This document shows, piece after piece, positions 14,701-22,892 of a stretch of DNA of 25,381 nucleotides. The stretch is from Acidobacteria bacterium UBA6911 (lineage in GTDB: Bacteria; Acidobacteriota; UBA6911). The stretch spans positions 23,872 through 49,252 of the forward strand of contig DKBB01000148.1 in NCBI GenBank assembly GCA_002451015.1, in the 5' to 3' direction. The position numbers were made by a program, and so were the translations under genes. The notes beneath the pieces are model-generated. The model did not search any database. It worked only from the letters and a program-made list of their open reading frames with translations, and was not told the DNA's origin. Position 1 is the first letter of the stretch; every line of letters begins with the position of its first letter.

Positions 14701-17700
14701 TAGAAAGGGATCTCTCTCTTCAACAAACTGTATGCCGTTGGAACTTATGAACCGGGAAATCTCCAGTTCGTCCCTGAAAGAGCCATCCGTAAGGGTGACA
14801 TTCCCTTCCACCATAATCAGATCGCCCTGCGACCGGACCCGGATCCGTGAATTTGAGATCGTGCGTAATCCTTCGGGGAAGTCCATATTCACATTGTCCG
14901 CATTCAGGGAAAGGTCGATATCCCCGATACCGTTCTCCCCGTAGGTAACATTTCCGGAGGCTTCGAAGCGCCCGCCGCCGTTCAGAATCCCACTTGCATG
15001 GACAACCTCTATGGAACCCGGATGCAACTGCAAAGATAAGGAAATATTTTCCCCCTGCACCGGAATGTTCTGGGCCGAAATCCATCCATCCTGCACTAAC
15101 AAGGTTCCGGAAAGCCTATGGTCGGGAATTGTTCCCGACAGGGCCAGTTCGAATTCGACCGGGCCAGCGGCTCTCACATCCTCAACCAGCGAGCTGAAAA
15201 GACCGGCATCGCTTTTTCCTTTCAGCCGTATATCGATTTCCTGAGCTCCGTCCAGCCGAGCGTTTCCTGCCAGGCTGAGAAGGATTCCACTGCCCGCCAT
15301 CTCGAAACGGTCTATGGCCAGCAAGCCTTTGTGAAGGGAAATGTGGGAGACTTCCGCCTGCTCAAAAAGCGTATTCCCTTTCTGCAGACGCAGTGTGTCA
15401 AAATCGATTCTTATCGCCAGATCCGACAGGTTCAGGCCGGAGGCGCTACCTTCCATGCGCATGGCTATGGACCCTCCGAGCCCTTCAGGCGCACCCGGAA
15501 CCTCCGCGGGATTGAGATTACTCACGGTCGCATGGAACGTCGCCTCGGAAGGCACCTCCGATTTCAGCCTCTGGATCAGGAGTCCTAGGGGAATCGTTGC
15601 AGACGCCGTCAGTTCAGCCCCGTTCCAGTTTGCGCTCAGCCGGCCGAGGACTATCTCATTGTCCCGGGTCTCCACTTCCATTTCAATGTTATGGAAAGGT
15701 CCGGGGATTTCGGGAACTCCCACTTCTCCATTTTTCAGAGTTAATTCCAGGCTTGGTTCAGGCAAGTCGAGTCCGCCGCGAATCCGGGCTATGGCGTGAA
15801 CATCGCCTTTCGCGGACATTCCTCCCAAATCGGGGAAATAGCCGTGTAGACTTTCCAGATTTCCTTTCACATCGACCAGGAACTCCCCGCCGGTGGATTT
15901 GCCGGCTTCAAGGGGCAGGGATCCGGCCATTTCCAGATGCGCCTCTCCGACCCGAATTCGTGACGGGGTTACACGAACGGTCCCATTACTCAGTCCAACT
16001 TCGACGGGCGTTACAGAATCTATCTCCTGCCTGTTTACAACCGCCGAAAATTTTTCCAGCCGGATCCGGGCGTCCAGCGACTGCCACGTGGAAAGCGGTC
16101 CGGACCCCTGAAGCGTTCCTTCAAGCACACCGGAAATCGCCTCGCCATCCGGTCCCCGCAAACCCAGAACGGTGAGTTCCGGGATATCGATTACGGCATT
16201 GAAGATCCCGTCAAAAGGGGAATGCAAGGAAAGCTGTACGCCTCCACTCAAACCGAGGTCGTCGGCTTGCAGTTGCAGTTCGGCCCTTCGATCGGATATG
16301 TGTGCATCCAACCTACAATCACCCAGTCGATAGGAATCGAGTGTAAGATCGGACACTTCAGCGATAACCTCGGCGGCGGGATTAGACATGCTGCCTGAGC
16401 CGTTCATTTCGGAATACAACCGGCCACTCACGTTCGATCCTATCGGCAAACCCAGGTCTCTCAACTCCAGATCCGCCTTCGCTTCAAACGAATACTCCCG
16501 GGACTCAAGATTGAAAAATCCGGAAGCTGTGAAATGATCCGCTGCGCCAGGGCTGCCAAGCGTCAGCTCGTCGATTTTAATGTGTCCGCCCTCGAGAGAC
16601 GCCGTGGCATGAAAATCGCCCCACTGTTTGTCCAGTGTTCTCATTCCTGCACCCTGTAACTGCAAACTTGCCGACGGCCGGTTGACCGGTCCCGTAACCT
16701 GCGCAATAAAATCTACGGTACCGTCGATCGGAGGAGCTTCGACAAAATGGGACAGCAGCCGGGCCAGAGTGATCTTCTCCCCCTGGATTTCCAGGTGCAT
16801 TTCCGGAGGATCCTTGACGAGCCCGATCTCTCCACTGGCCTGCAGTCTCTGTCCTAGCCATTCCAACGATGTCTGTTCGATACGGATCCGCCTTGGATCG
16901 AAAAGAACTTTAGTATGCAGAGAGATGTCTTTGATCCGCTCGAAACCCAGCGTCTCGCCCCAGAGCTCGGCCGTGACGGCTGGTTCGTCCAGGGTGCCGG
17001 AAAGTTCGGCATCCATGCGGACACTGCCCGAAATCGGGACAGCAGCCGGGTCCCGACCGAGGAAACGGTTGATTTGTCCGACCGACCCGGACAGGTCGTC
17101 CGCATTGATCCGCAACGTCCCGCCAACCGCCCTCGTTTTTTTGTCGAATGTCAGGAGGCCTTCGGCGCCGGCACCCATAATCTTGAGCCTTCGGATAAAG
17201 GCTTGGAGGTTGCCCGCCCGAGTTGCAAGCTCGATGCGCCCCTCCACGGGAATGGTTCTCTCGGATACCTTCCCGCCCCCCGCAATGCGGAAATCGGCCC
17301 GGACGTCCGCGGCCTGCCACTCCATTCCCGGACACCGGGCTTCGATTTTCCCGTCCGCCATGCCGGTGACGGTCAAATCCGGTAAAAACCCCTGCGAAAT
17401 TTTCCCGAGGTCCAAGTTATTAAAGGTAAGATTCGCGGAACTGTCTCCGGATGTCGTGGCGATCGAAGCGTCACCTTTCAAATTTCCTATAGGGGAACGG
17501 ACCGCCAGCGAATTCAGGGCCGCCACACCCGTATGCGGGTCCCATGCCAACGCGGTTTCCAGATCGATGGCTTTGTAGATTCCGAAGGAGAGAGCCCGAC
17601 CAAGGAGACGGGCCGAAAGGTTCGGGGCATCGAGACTTCCTTCGAATTGTGCCTCTATTCTGAGTTCTCCAGAAAAATCTTCAACACCGGCCGCCCAACG

Positions 17701-18474
17701 GGACGCTTCTCCGGCCTGAAGATCGGCGTTCATCTTCAGATCGAAAACCGGATCCGGCAGATTGTCGATTTTCCCGGAGATTTCCAGGCGAGAAGCCCCG
17801 AGTCCCAGGTCTATAGTCTCAACATTCAATTTGTTCCCGCGCCATTGCAAAACCGCTGCCAGGTTTTGGACCGGCAACCGGCGGGACTCCAGTGAAATCT
17901 GCCCAGGGCTTTCAATCCCGAACCGGATTTCATGATCCGTTGCCTCTCTCGGCGCGGCTATCGACAAATGCCATTCCGGCAGTCGAATCATCAGGTCGTG
18001 GCGACGGTTTTCATAAAGGAATTCTTTACCGGCGATTTCGAGAGAATCAAACCTTATTTCCGGAATTCCCGCGTCGGCACCCCGTTCCTCTCCATCCCCC
18101 CGTGGAAGATTCGAATTCCCGTTTTCATCCACAACAACATGAATTCGAACGTCCTCCAGGATGGCTTTTTCCAGTAGTAGGCTTCTTCTTAGCAGCGCCG
18201 AGACGGGCAGGTTCACATGTACCCGGGAAGCGGTCAGAAGCGGAAAAGGTTCGGAAGATTGCGGTGTTTGAATGGAAACATCATGCAGTGTGAAGGACAG
18301 CCTGAAAAGATTGTATTCCAGTTCCGATGACTCCAGTTCGATCTGCAGACTCTTGCGCAGGTAGTCCTTTCCATACGTCAGAATATAACGCCGCACCGGG
18401 GCAACGTGCAGTAGGGCTGCAATCACCGCCGATATCAGTACAAGACCTGTCAAAACAGCCAGAAACCTGCGCAT
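11716..18474 (-). CDS. TamB-Omp85 fusion: inner-membrane-anchored TamB domain joined to a five-POTRA BamA/TamA barrel
   Basis: One uninterrupted 2252-codon ORF starting at ATG 18474 (GAGG about 7 nt upstream). Residues 5-25 are an inner-membrane anchor, followed by about 1,450 residues of AsmA/TamB-type repetitive beta structure. The TamB signature region (DUF490) includes GGEIYLAEHRYVVDTGIVSF and EPDIISLLLTGR at about 1305-1390. From about 1517 come five POTRA-like units, starting near 1517 (GEVSFRGDRFYPDEVLAEKL), 1590, 1669, 1752 (FRIGSVGFDGNQAISDEDL) and 1835 (IRRIEIAGNNYVDDGFIRKHL). A 16-strand-sized Omp85 barrel (about 1915-2252) follows, with the conserved RGF of loop 6 near 2147 (GGGTSIRGFDQNS) and a terminal Phe. 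TamA and TamB are normally separate proteins linking the two membranes for outer-membrane protein and lipid transport. Here they form one chain in the topologically expected order, and the POTRA number is BamA-like rather than TamA's three. Confidence 0.93.
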   Translation of the reverse strand: MRRFLAVLTGLVLISAVIAALLHVAPVRRYILTYGKDYLRKSLQIELESSELEYNLFRLSFTLHDVSIQTPQSSEPFPLLTASRVHVNLPVSALLRRSLLLEKAILEDVRIHVVVDENGNSNLPRGDGEERGADAGIPEIRFDSLEIAGKEFLYENRRHDLMIRLPEWHLSIAAPREATDHEIRFGIESPGQISLESRRLPVQNLAAVLQWRGNKLNVETIDLGLGASRLEISGKIDNLPDPVFDLKMNADLQAGEASRWAAGVEDFSGELRIEAQFEGSLDAPNLSARLLGRALSFGIYKAIDLETALAWDPHTGVAALNSLAVRSPIGNLKGDASIATTSGDSSANLTFNNLDLGKISQGFLPDLTVTGMADGKIEARCPGMEWQAADVRADFRIAGGGKVSERTIPVEGRIELATRAGNLQAFIRRLKIMGAGAEGLLTFDKKTRAVGGTLRINADDLSGSVGQINRFLGRDPAAVPISGSVRMDAELSGTLDEPAVTAELWGETLGFERIKDISLHTKVLFDPRRIRIEQTSLEWLGQRLQASGEIGLVKDPPEMHLEIQGEKITLARLLSHFVEAPPIDGTVDFIAQVTGPVNRPSASLQLQGAGMRTLDKQWGDFHATASLEGGHIKIDELTLGSPGAADHFTASGFFNLESREYSFEAKADLELRDLGLPIGSNVSGRLYSEMNGSGSMSNPAAEVIAEVSDLTLDSYRLGDCRLDAHISDRRAELQLQADDLGLSGGVQLSLHSPFDGIFNAVIDIPELTVLGLRGPDGEAISGVLEGTLQGSGPLSTWQSLDARIRLEKFSAVVNRQEIDSVTPVEVGLSNGTVRVTPSRIRVGEAHLEMAGSLPLEAGKSTGGEFLVDVKGNLESLHGYFPDLGGMSAKGDVHAIARIRGGLDLPEPSLELTLKNGEVGVPEIPGPFHNIEMEVETRDNEIVLGRLSANWNGAELTASATIPLGLLIQRLKSEVPSEATFHATVSNLNPAEVPGAPEGLGGSIAMRMEGSASGLNLSDLAIRIDFDTLRLQKGNTLFEQAEVSHISLHKGLLAIDRFEMAGSGILLSLAGNARLDGAQEIDIRLKGKSDAGLFSSLVEDVRAAGPVEFELALSGTIPDHRLSGTLLVQDGWISAQNIPVQGENISLSLQLHPGSIEVVHASGILNGGGRFEASGNVTYGENGIGDIDLSLNADNVNMDFPEGLRTISNSRIRVRSQGDLIMVEGNVTLTDGSFRDELEISRFISSNGIQFVEERDPFLSRLRFNVKIETDRPITVFNRQAELMVDSELTLVGTFYKPSVTGRLTLEEGGEIYLAEHRYVVDTGIVSFVNESRIEPVINLLARTQSSGYDINLTIQGSPGRMDTSFTSDPSLPEPDIISLLLTGRTLDEARGSGLNIAQQHAISYLTGQLGGRFSRTAEQTLGLSRIRIEPNLVSGDSDPSARLTVGQDLRRDLRLIYSMNLADSSDQILIGEYDLTRRFTFRGTNQYDNSRRFDFQHDLRFGGQRFEKGRRNTELSIGEVSFRGDRFYPDEVLAEKLGVRKGKSYDFFQVRKGLDRLEKHYSNSDYLEARIRLQQDQREKEFDISVDIDAGHPVRFVYEGFDLPKSARKQVRRIWKEGVFDLQRSQDGAAFIKSWFIRNRYYEAAVQCKIRDSSIEAKEVGVYMIPGTRYTELLMQFNGADGIQPARLEQIIRKEKNGIVDSMVYPKKVVDLLTQYYRQQGYSTAQIDPPRTQLDPDMLTATLIFKVREGPLFRIGSVGFDGNQAISDEDLQAVVVMSPGAVFHPGPLRTSIDKLEEIYWGRGYNNVRIESRTERDLQRGEVDIRFQIDEQDQDVIRRIEIAGNNYVDDGFIRKHLRLNEGEVLDHTKTELSRRALYKTGSFELVELEAETLATFSDDIAASRSPLLLRARVREVVPYKIRYGGFYDTDRGPGAIFDFENRNSLLGGARLLGFRGRYDADLKEARGYFGQPLHLKFPSVASATVFYREESFESSTTDTIGVSLQHEMELRENMVLSYGYRFEKTDTSMHEPNILSLPDTTWNVAPLTASFSWDTRDELLDATRGFFISNTLQYAPSLLGSDLRYMKYFGQVFKYLPLSLPSQVPFGRGIKRPRFVYAGGVRIGLAGGFDNQDLPESERFFAGGGTSIRGFDQNSIGPVNELGDPVGGEAVFMVNNELRVPLKSIFEGVGFLDFGNVYPRIGDFNPFDVRGSFGPGIRLRTPYFLLRFDYGIKLDRRPGERVGDFYFSIGQAF

Positions 18475-18705
18475 CCCGCCGCCTCACACTCCGTTCGCAT
18501 TATCTCGCCGGAAAACCTCCTGAGAAATGGAAAACAGGTGGGTTCGCCAATAAGGGTATTTTTTGCATACACTGCTCAATATTATCAATAAACAAATCTT
18601 CAGAACATTGGTAAGGGACGATCATGGTACCTGTACACGATCCATGTAGTCCTCCCCGTCGGCATAAAGAAGGTGGCAACAGGCTGAGACATAAATGGAA
18701 TGCGG
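18475..18705. other. intergenic region upstream of the TamB-Omp85 gene
   Basis: A 231-bp spacer between two minus-strand genes. It contains an imperfect hairpin in which GGAC and CATGG (18616-18627) pair with CCATG and GTCC (18642-18652), with a short internal loop, about 55 bp beyond the MscS stop. This may end the ATPase-MscS transcript. The promoter of the TamB-Omp85 gene should lie here, but no clear elements were found. Confidence 0.35.
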
Positions 18706-19548
18706 CTAATCCGGCTTGCCTTCCCGTCCTGCCTTCCAGGCAGTCAGGGCTCCGAGACGAATGAGTTCTTTTGTAGCGCGCCGGGTAATGTCGCTTATCA
18801 TGCGGGGCTCATAACGATGATCGTAAACATACGCTTTAATTCTCAGACGGAGGTAGGGATTACGGTCGAATCCATGGGAAACCAGCGTAACGATCTTTTT
18901 TTTCGCCAGTAGATAAGGGGAGCACGCCGCCGATTCATAACCGATTTCGAGAGCGACATCCGGATCCGTATCCGGGGGCAGATACAGATCTGTAACGACC
19001 TGGCAGTCGGGAACTCCGGAATTGGCGTTGAATACCTGGCTGTTGAGGATGTCCAGGTTCGGTATGGTCACACGAGTATCGTCCGGAGTGGTCAGTTTCG
19101 TGCTTCTCAAACCAATATGATCTATTTCTCCGTATGCATCCCCGATCTTAACCCTGTCGCCGAGCTGGTAAGGCCGGTCGACCAGAACCACAAGTCCTCC
19201 GATGATGTTCTTTATCAGATCCTGGGCGCCCAGACCGAACGCCAGGGCTAAGGAACCGATGGAAGCCCAAAGAGTCTGCTCGGAAGGTGCGAAAATTCCG
19301 ATTACGGCGAAAATCGCCAGGAACCAGAGCCCGATTCGAGTGGCCGGCTCCAGCAGCTTCATAATAAAGCGTGATCTCGGAATTTTTCCGCTGATCAGAT
19401 TGAAAAGCCGGGAAGACAGGCGGATAAGGACCCAGGCGATCAGGATGGTGGCGGCACTTTCCAGGATGTTGCCCAGAGTTATTTTTTCCATTAAGGACCT
19501 CTGGGATGTCTGCACGGCAAGGAAACCCGGTATTGCATGAATTAACAT
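18706..19548 (-). CDS. MscS-family mechanosensitive ion channel
   Basis: A 280-residue small-conductance-type channel. In characterised relatives, tension in the inner membrane opens a heptameric pore that releases solutes. Helices lie at about 29-49 and 70-88. The pore-lining helix follows, with the Gly/Ala pattern SIGSLALAFGLGAQDLIKNIIGGLVVLVDRPYQLGDRVKIGDAYGEIDHIGLRST (about 96-150). This is the core MscS signature running into the beta domain (TRVTIPNLDILNSQVFN). A mixed alpha/beta cytoplasmic domain ends at 280. ATG 19548 is preferred because AAGGAAGGG, overlapping the stop of the preceding gene, serves it; ATG 19491 is a weaker alternative. The gene begins 11 nt after the ATPase gene, so the two form an operon and are probably translationally coupled. 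Confidence 0.93.
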   Translation of the reverse strand: MLIHAIPGFLAVQTSQRSLMEKITLGNILESAATILIAWVLIRLSSRLFNLISGKIPRSRFIMKLLEPATRIGLWFLAIFAVIGIFAPSEQTLWASIGSLALAFGLGAQDLIKNIIGGLVVLVDRPYQLGDRVKIGDAYGEIDHIGLRSTKLTTPDDTRVTIPNLDILNSQVFNANSGVPDCQVVTDLYLPPDTDPDVALEIGYESAACSPYLLAKKKIVTLVSHGFDRNPYLRLRIKAYVYDHRYEPRMISDITRRATKELIRLGALTAWKAGREGKPD

Positions 19549-19559
19549 AATTCCCTTCC

Positions 19560-22337
19560 TTAAAGCAGGTTCTGGCGATAAAGCGCGTTTCTGACAAAAC
19601 GGCCCGCCGCAGGCCGAATTCTGAATCCCGGGTAGTTCGGATCCTGTTCCAGGATATCCCAGGCGATCAGCTTATCCATACAGTGGTTGCTCTTTTCAAC
19701 AGTCTCGTCGAAAATCTGCGCCATTTCCTGCGCCGTCAGGCTTCCGTGCTGCAGAACGGCCTGCAGCCTGAATTCATCCTCAAGCGTCAGCTGCGCCAGC
19801 ATCTTGCCGTATTCCGGCTGTGCCGGACTCAGCATGTATAAGACCCCGCCCTCGACACGATCCACCGACTGAAGCCACAATTCAAAAGCGGAACGAAAAA
19901 TTCCCTCAGACTGACGGTAGAGCGATTCAAAATAGGACTGTTCCGTGTCCTTTTCCAGCCCCAGCATGCGCCGAACTCCATCCATCCGGGATCCGTCCGC
20001 CTTGGGAGACATCAACTGCAGCCGGAGTCCCGACAGGTTATGCCTTAAAAGGATGGCGTTTGTCAGGTTTTCCTGAGGAACAGCCATTGCATTGATCCGA
20101 TGGGAAAAATTCTCATCGAAAGATATGACTTTCTCGAGAAAATGAAGCGCGGCCTGGTTCAGGCTCAGTATCCAGAGGGTATTTTTCGATGTAGCGGAAA
20201 TCAAATTCAGGAGTGCCCGTATCGCCTGAAATCCCCCGATCCTCCGTAAGAACGTACGCTCGACCTCTTCCAGGATCACAAGTCTGGTTCCCGATGAGAG
20301 AAACGGGAGCAGTTCATTGACATCGGTTTGAAAAAGCGATGCCATAAAGGCGTGCAGTTCCGTTGCGCCCGTAATTCTGCGGTTGAACTGACCGGTTGTA
20401 ACGGGCAAATCGTTGAAAACGGCCATATGGGCGCAATTCAGCAGACTGGTTTTGCCGCTACCCCTCGCCCCCGCCACAAGTATGGAGACCGGTCGCCCCT
20501 CCTCCCACTGCTGTCGGGCCTGCGCCACTGCCCCTATTTCAGCATCCCGTCCCACCAGGAAGCGGGGATCCTCCACGGGAGCCAGACGGAACAACCGTTT
20601 GTATAACGCCGGCAACTCCCGGGGAACAGCCTTCAGGCGCAGCAACTCTCCCAGATATTCGCGGCGGACGACCGGCTCGAATGCGGTCGTCGAAGGCGGA
20701 GACCAGCCCACTGCGATCAAAGCACGATCTCGCAGTGCGACGCTGTTGTTTCGCAGCAGGCTGAGGCCGGCTTTGATCCTCTCGTAGACGGAAAGCGCGC
20801 CGGTGCGAAATACCCTGCTCCCTTTTTGACGGACGAGATACCGGTACAGTCCCAGTTTGCTTTCGTCGATTGAAAGATGGAACTGGTAGAAAGAAGCGGA
20901 GAGGGCTTCCATCAGCCGCCGTTCCACTACCGGATGAAAGTCGTTCAGCGATTTCTTCTGATAGTCCAGCAGTAAAACGGCATTCTGGATCCCTTCCTGC
21001 GCAATTTGGGAATCGGATTCGCCATCATCGTCGCCTTCCATGCTGTAGGCGGTGACTTCGCGTGCCCGTTCGATCTCCCGGATTACCGCCCGGTGGCCTT
21101 CCTCAGCCTCCCGGAATCCGACAAGGGCTAATCCTCTCCCGACCTCCGCGAGAGATTCCAGAAAGCAATTCTCCGGATCCAGGGATCGTTTTGAAGGACG
21201 TCGACCGGGAAGAACGCGCCAGGAATCCATAAATTCTGCATGAACAGGCAGAACAGACCGGGCGGAGGCGGAGACTTTTCTTTTCCACGCATCGGCACGG
21301 TCTTCAGACGACATCAGGCGGGCTTCCGGCGGGGGAAACGGATCCGTTGTCTTTTCGAAACTCCATTTCGCCAGCCAATTGCGCACCTTGTCCAACTCGT
21401 TCAGGATATGGGCATGTTCTTCGTCAACGGAAGCAAGCGATTCCGATGAAATACCGACACCGGTTTCCAGCAACTTTTCCCCTGTAAATTCCAGCTCGAG
21501 TTCTGTCACCGCCGCTCTCTGCTGGGCGGACCAGTAGCTGAAAAATCGCTGCCACCGGCTTCTCATCCCGGTCAAACGCTTTGCCGACAATCCCTTTCGA
21601 CCGGACAGCAATATGCGGGCAAGGCGTTCGGGGAGACGCCTGTTCATAACATCGAATGCAGCCAGAATACGCGCCGCATTCGCCCTTAAATTGGAAATCT
21701 CTTTCAGCCACTCGTCCCTGTCCTGCAACAGGTCGCGAAAAGGATGCTGTGTATCCCAAGCGGATCTGAGGGTTTCGTTCCGAAATAATTCCCACGGGAC
21801 GAGCAGCGTGAGAGAGGCGCGCGCCAGCAGGAGAATCAAACGGCCGTCCCATTGGATACGCTCGTTCAAATACCTATACAGAGCCTGGCGGGCCGCATCC
21901 CTAACATAAAACGACCTGGAATTCTTCCCGAAACCGGGGACAAAACGGGCGACGCCTCTTCCCTTCAAGGACAGGCAGTCTGCAAGATCGTTTGGTGGAA
22001 TCTCTAGAGTCGACGGCAGGAGCCTCAGCAAATCCTCTATATCATTGGGATAATTTCCAACTGCGGAGGTAACCCGTTCCAGGGACCGCGCCTTCCTCAG
22101 AAGAATAAGTGGACCCAACACGAGATCGGAGCTTTTCGCTCGAATAACTTCAAGGATTGACTGCAGGGTGTCTTTCGGTAAATTTCCCCAATCGCCGGGT
22201 GTAAATTTTTCAGCCTGCTTCTGCAGGATCGAATCCAGGCTGTTCCAGCACCCTTCAATTTCCTTGTGCAGCCTGCGGTTCCTTGTTTCCAGCTCATTGC
22301 AGAAAGTATTCCAAACGGCGGAAAAATCGTTCGTCAC
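19560..22337 (-). CDS. large P-loop ATPase (AAA/STAND-like) of unknown function, operonic with MscS
   Basis: A 925-residue protein beginning with GTG at 22337 after a weak CGGGA site. I cannot name the family. Residues 1-590 are almost entirely helical and charged, with no signal peptide or recognisable domain; an aliphatic segment at 164-184 (DGRLILLLARASLTLLVPW) could be membrane-associated. The ATPase domain opens with FLVGRDAEIGAV (593-604), then Walker A GARGSGKTS (623-631) and Walker B RLVILEE (685-691). A sensor-1-like strand LWILSLNQ (721-728) follows, and SHRINAM may lie near sensor 2. The C-terminus (about 855-925) looks like a winged helix (LTAQEMAQIFDETVEKSNHCMDKLIAWDILEQDP). This GRDxEI plus winged-helix order is seen in ORC/Cdc6-like and STAND NTPases. 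Coupling to MscS suggests it senses a signal and controls the channel, which is inference only. Confidence 0.8.
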   Translation of the reverse strand: MTNDFSAVWNTFCNELETRNRRLHKEIEGCWNSLDSILQKQAEKFTPGDWGNLPKDTLQSILEVIRAKSSDLVLGPLILLRKARSLERVTSAVGNYPNDIEDLLRLLPSTLEIPPNDLADCLSLKGRGVARFVPGFGKNSRSFYVRDAARQALYRYLNERIQWDGRLILLLARASLTLLVPWELFRNETLRSAWDTQHPFRDLLQDRDEWLKEISNLRANAARILAAFDVMNRRLPERLARILLSGRKGLSAKRLTGMRSRWQRFFSYWSAQQRAAVTELELEFTGEKLLETGVGISSESLASVDEEHAHILNELDKVRNWLAKWSFEKTTDPFPPPEARLMSSEDRADAWKRKVSASARSVLPVHAEFMDSWRVLPGRRPSKRSLDPENCFLESLAEVGRGLALVGFREAEEGHRAVIREIERAREVTAYSMEGDDDGESDSQIAQEGIQNAVLLLDYQKKSLNDFHPVVERRLMEALSASFYQFHLSIDESKLGLYRYLVRQKGSRVFRTGALSVYERIKAGLSLLRNNSVALRDRALIAVGWSPPSTTAFEPVVRREYLGELLRLKAVPRELPALYKRLFRLAPVEDPRFLVGRDAEIGAVAQARQQWEEGRPVSILVAGARGSGKTSLLNCAHMAVFNDLPVTTGQFNRRITGATELHAFMASLFQTDVNELLPFLSSGTRLVILEEVERTFLRRIGGFQAIRALLNLISATSKNTLWILSLNQAALHFLEKVISFDENFSHRINAMAVPQENLTNAILLRHNLSGLRLQLMSPKADGSRMDGVRRMLGLEKDTEQSYFESLYRQSEGIFRSAFELWLQSVDRVEGGVLYMLSPAQPEYGKMLAQLTLEDEFRLQAVLQHGSLTAQEMAQIFDETVEKSNHCMDKLIAWDILEQDPNYPGFRIRPAAGRFVRNALYRQNLL

Positions 22338-22892
22338 AGTAATAATCCCGGCAGGATCAAAACATTTAAAATAGGCAACACGCCCTCACTGATAGCGATA
22401 GGGGAAAGAAAATCCCGTATCCCTCTAAAATCCATTCCATTGATCTCATATTTTGCATGGGATCCAATTTGGATATTCCATAATATTAAATACAGCCTGA
22501 AGAGAATTAAATAGGGAAAAACCGATTTTTACTTTTACCCGGCGGCACGGCCTATGGCACTAACGCTCCGGGGCGCAAGCGGCCGATCGGATTGGTGTGC
22601 GAAAGATCAGGCCCTACCTTCCTCGGGAGGCAATGTAATTGTAAAGATACCGAAAAGCCTTTCTGGCGGCCGGGATTGTTTCCTTCTCAAAACAACGCCG
22701 GTTTCCGAAGTCGGAATTATTTCAGATGGTATGTCTTGTATATAGTCTAAAATGACACCGGGTCTGTTGCCTGTATCATTAAGTTTTTCCGGCTAATTTT
22801 GATTTCCAGGAATTCCTGCGCGCGAACCGCAACTACGGCCAAGTGTTTGCCGGCGGAAGCTCTGGATCCATTCTCTAAAAAAAGGGAGGCAT
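22338..22892. other. divergent intergenic region between the ATPase and K+ channel genes
   Basis: A 555-bp stretch without a convincing gene. It is AT-rich near 22340-22530 and GC-richer after 22540. It holds a palindrome at 22457-22481 (listed separately). The K+ channel's ribosome binding site GGGAGG is at 22884-22889. A GTCTTGTATATAGTCTAAAAT stretch near 22730-22750 could carry a promoter for the channel, but spacing is not canonical. Confidence 0.45.
22457..22481. promoter_or_regulatory. palindrome upstream of the ATPase-MscS operon, possible operator
   Basis: ATCCAA-T-TTGGAT (22462-22474) is a perfect 6-bp inverted repeat around one base, flanked by ATGG and CCAT that extend the symmetry with a small internal mismatch. 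It lies about 120 bp before the GTG start of the ATPase gene, beside an AT-rich stretch suitable for a promoter. A regulator site is plausible but unproven. Confidence 0.3.

Noticed and set aside
16628..17578. 316-codon plus-strand ORF
   Set aside because: Antisense shadow of the TamB domain; composition is Ser/Arg/Pro-rich and lacks domain features.
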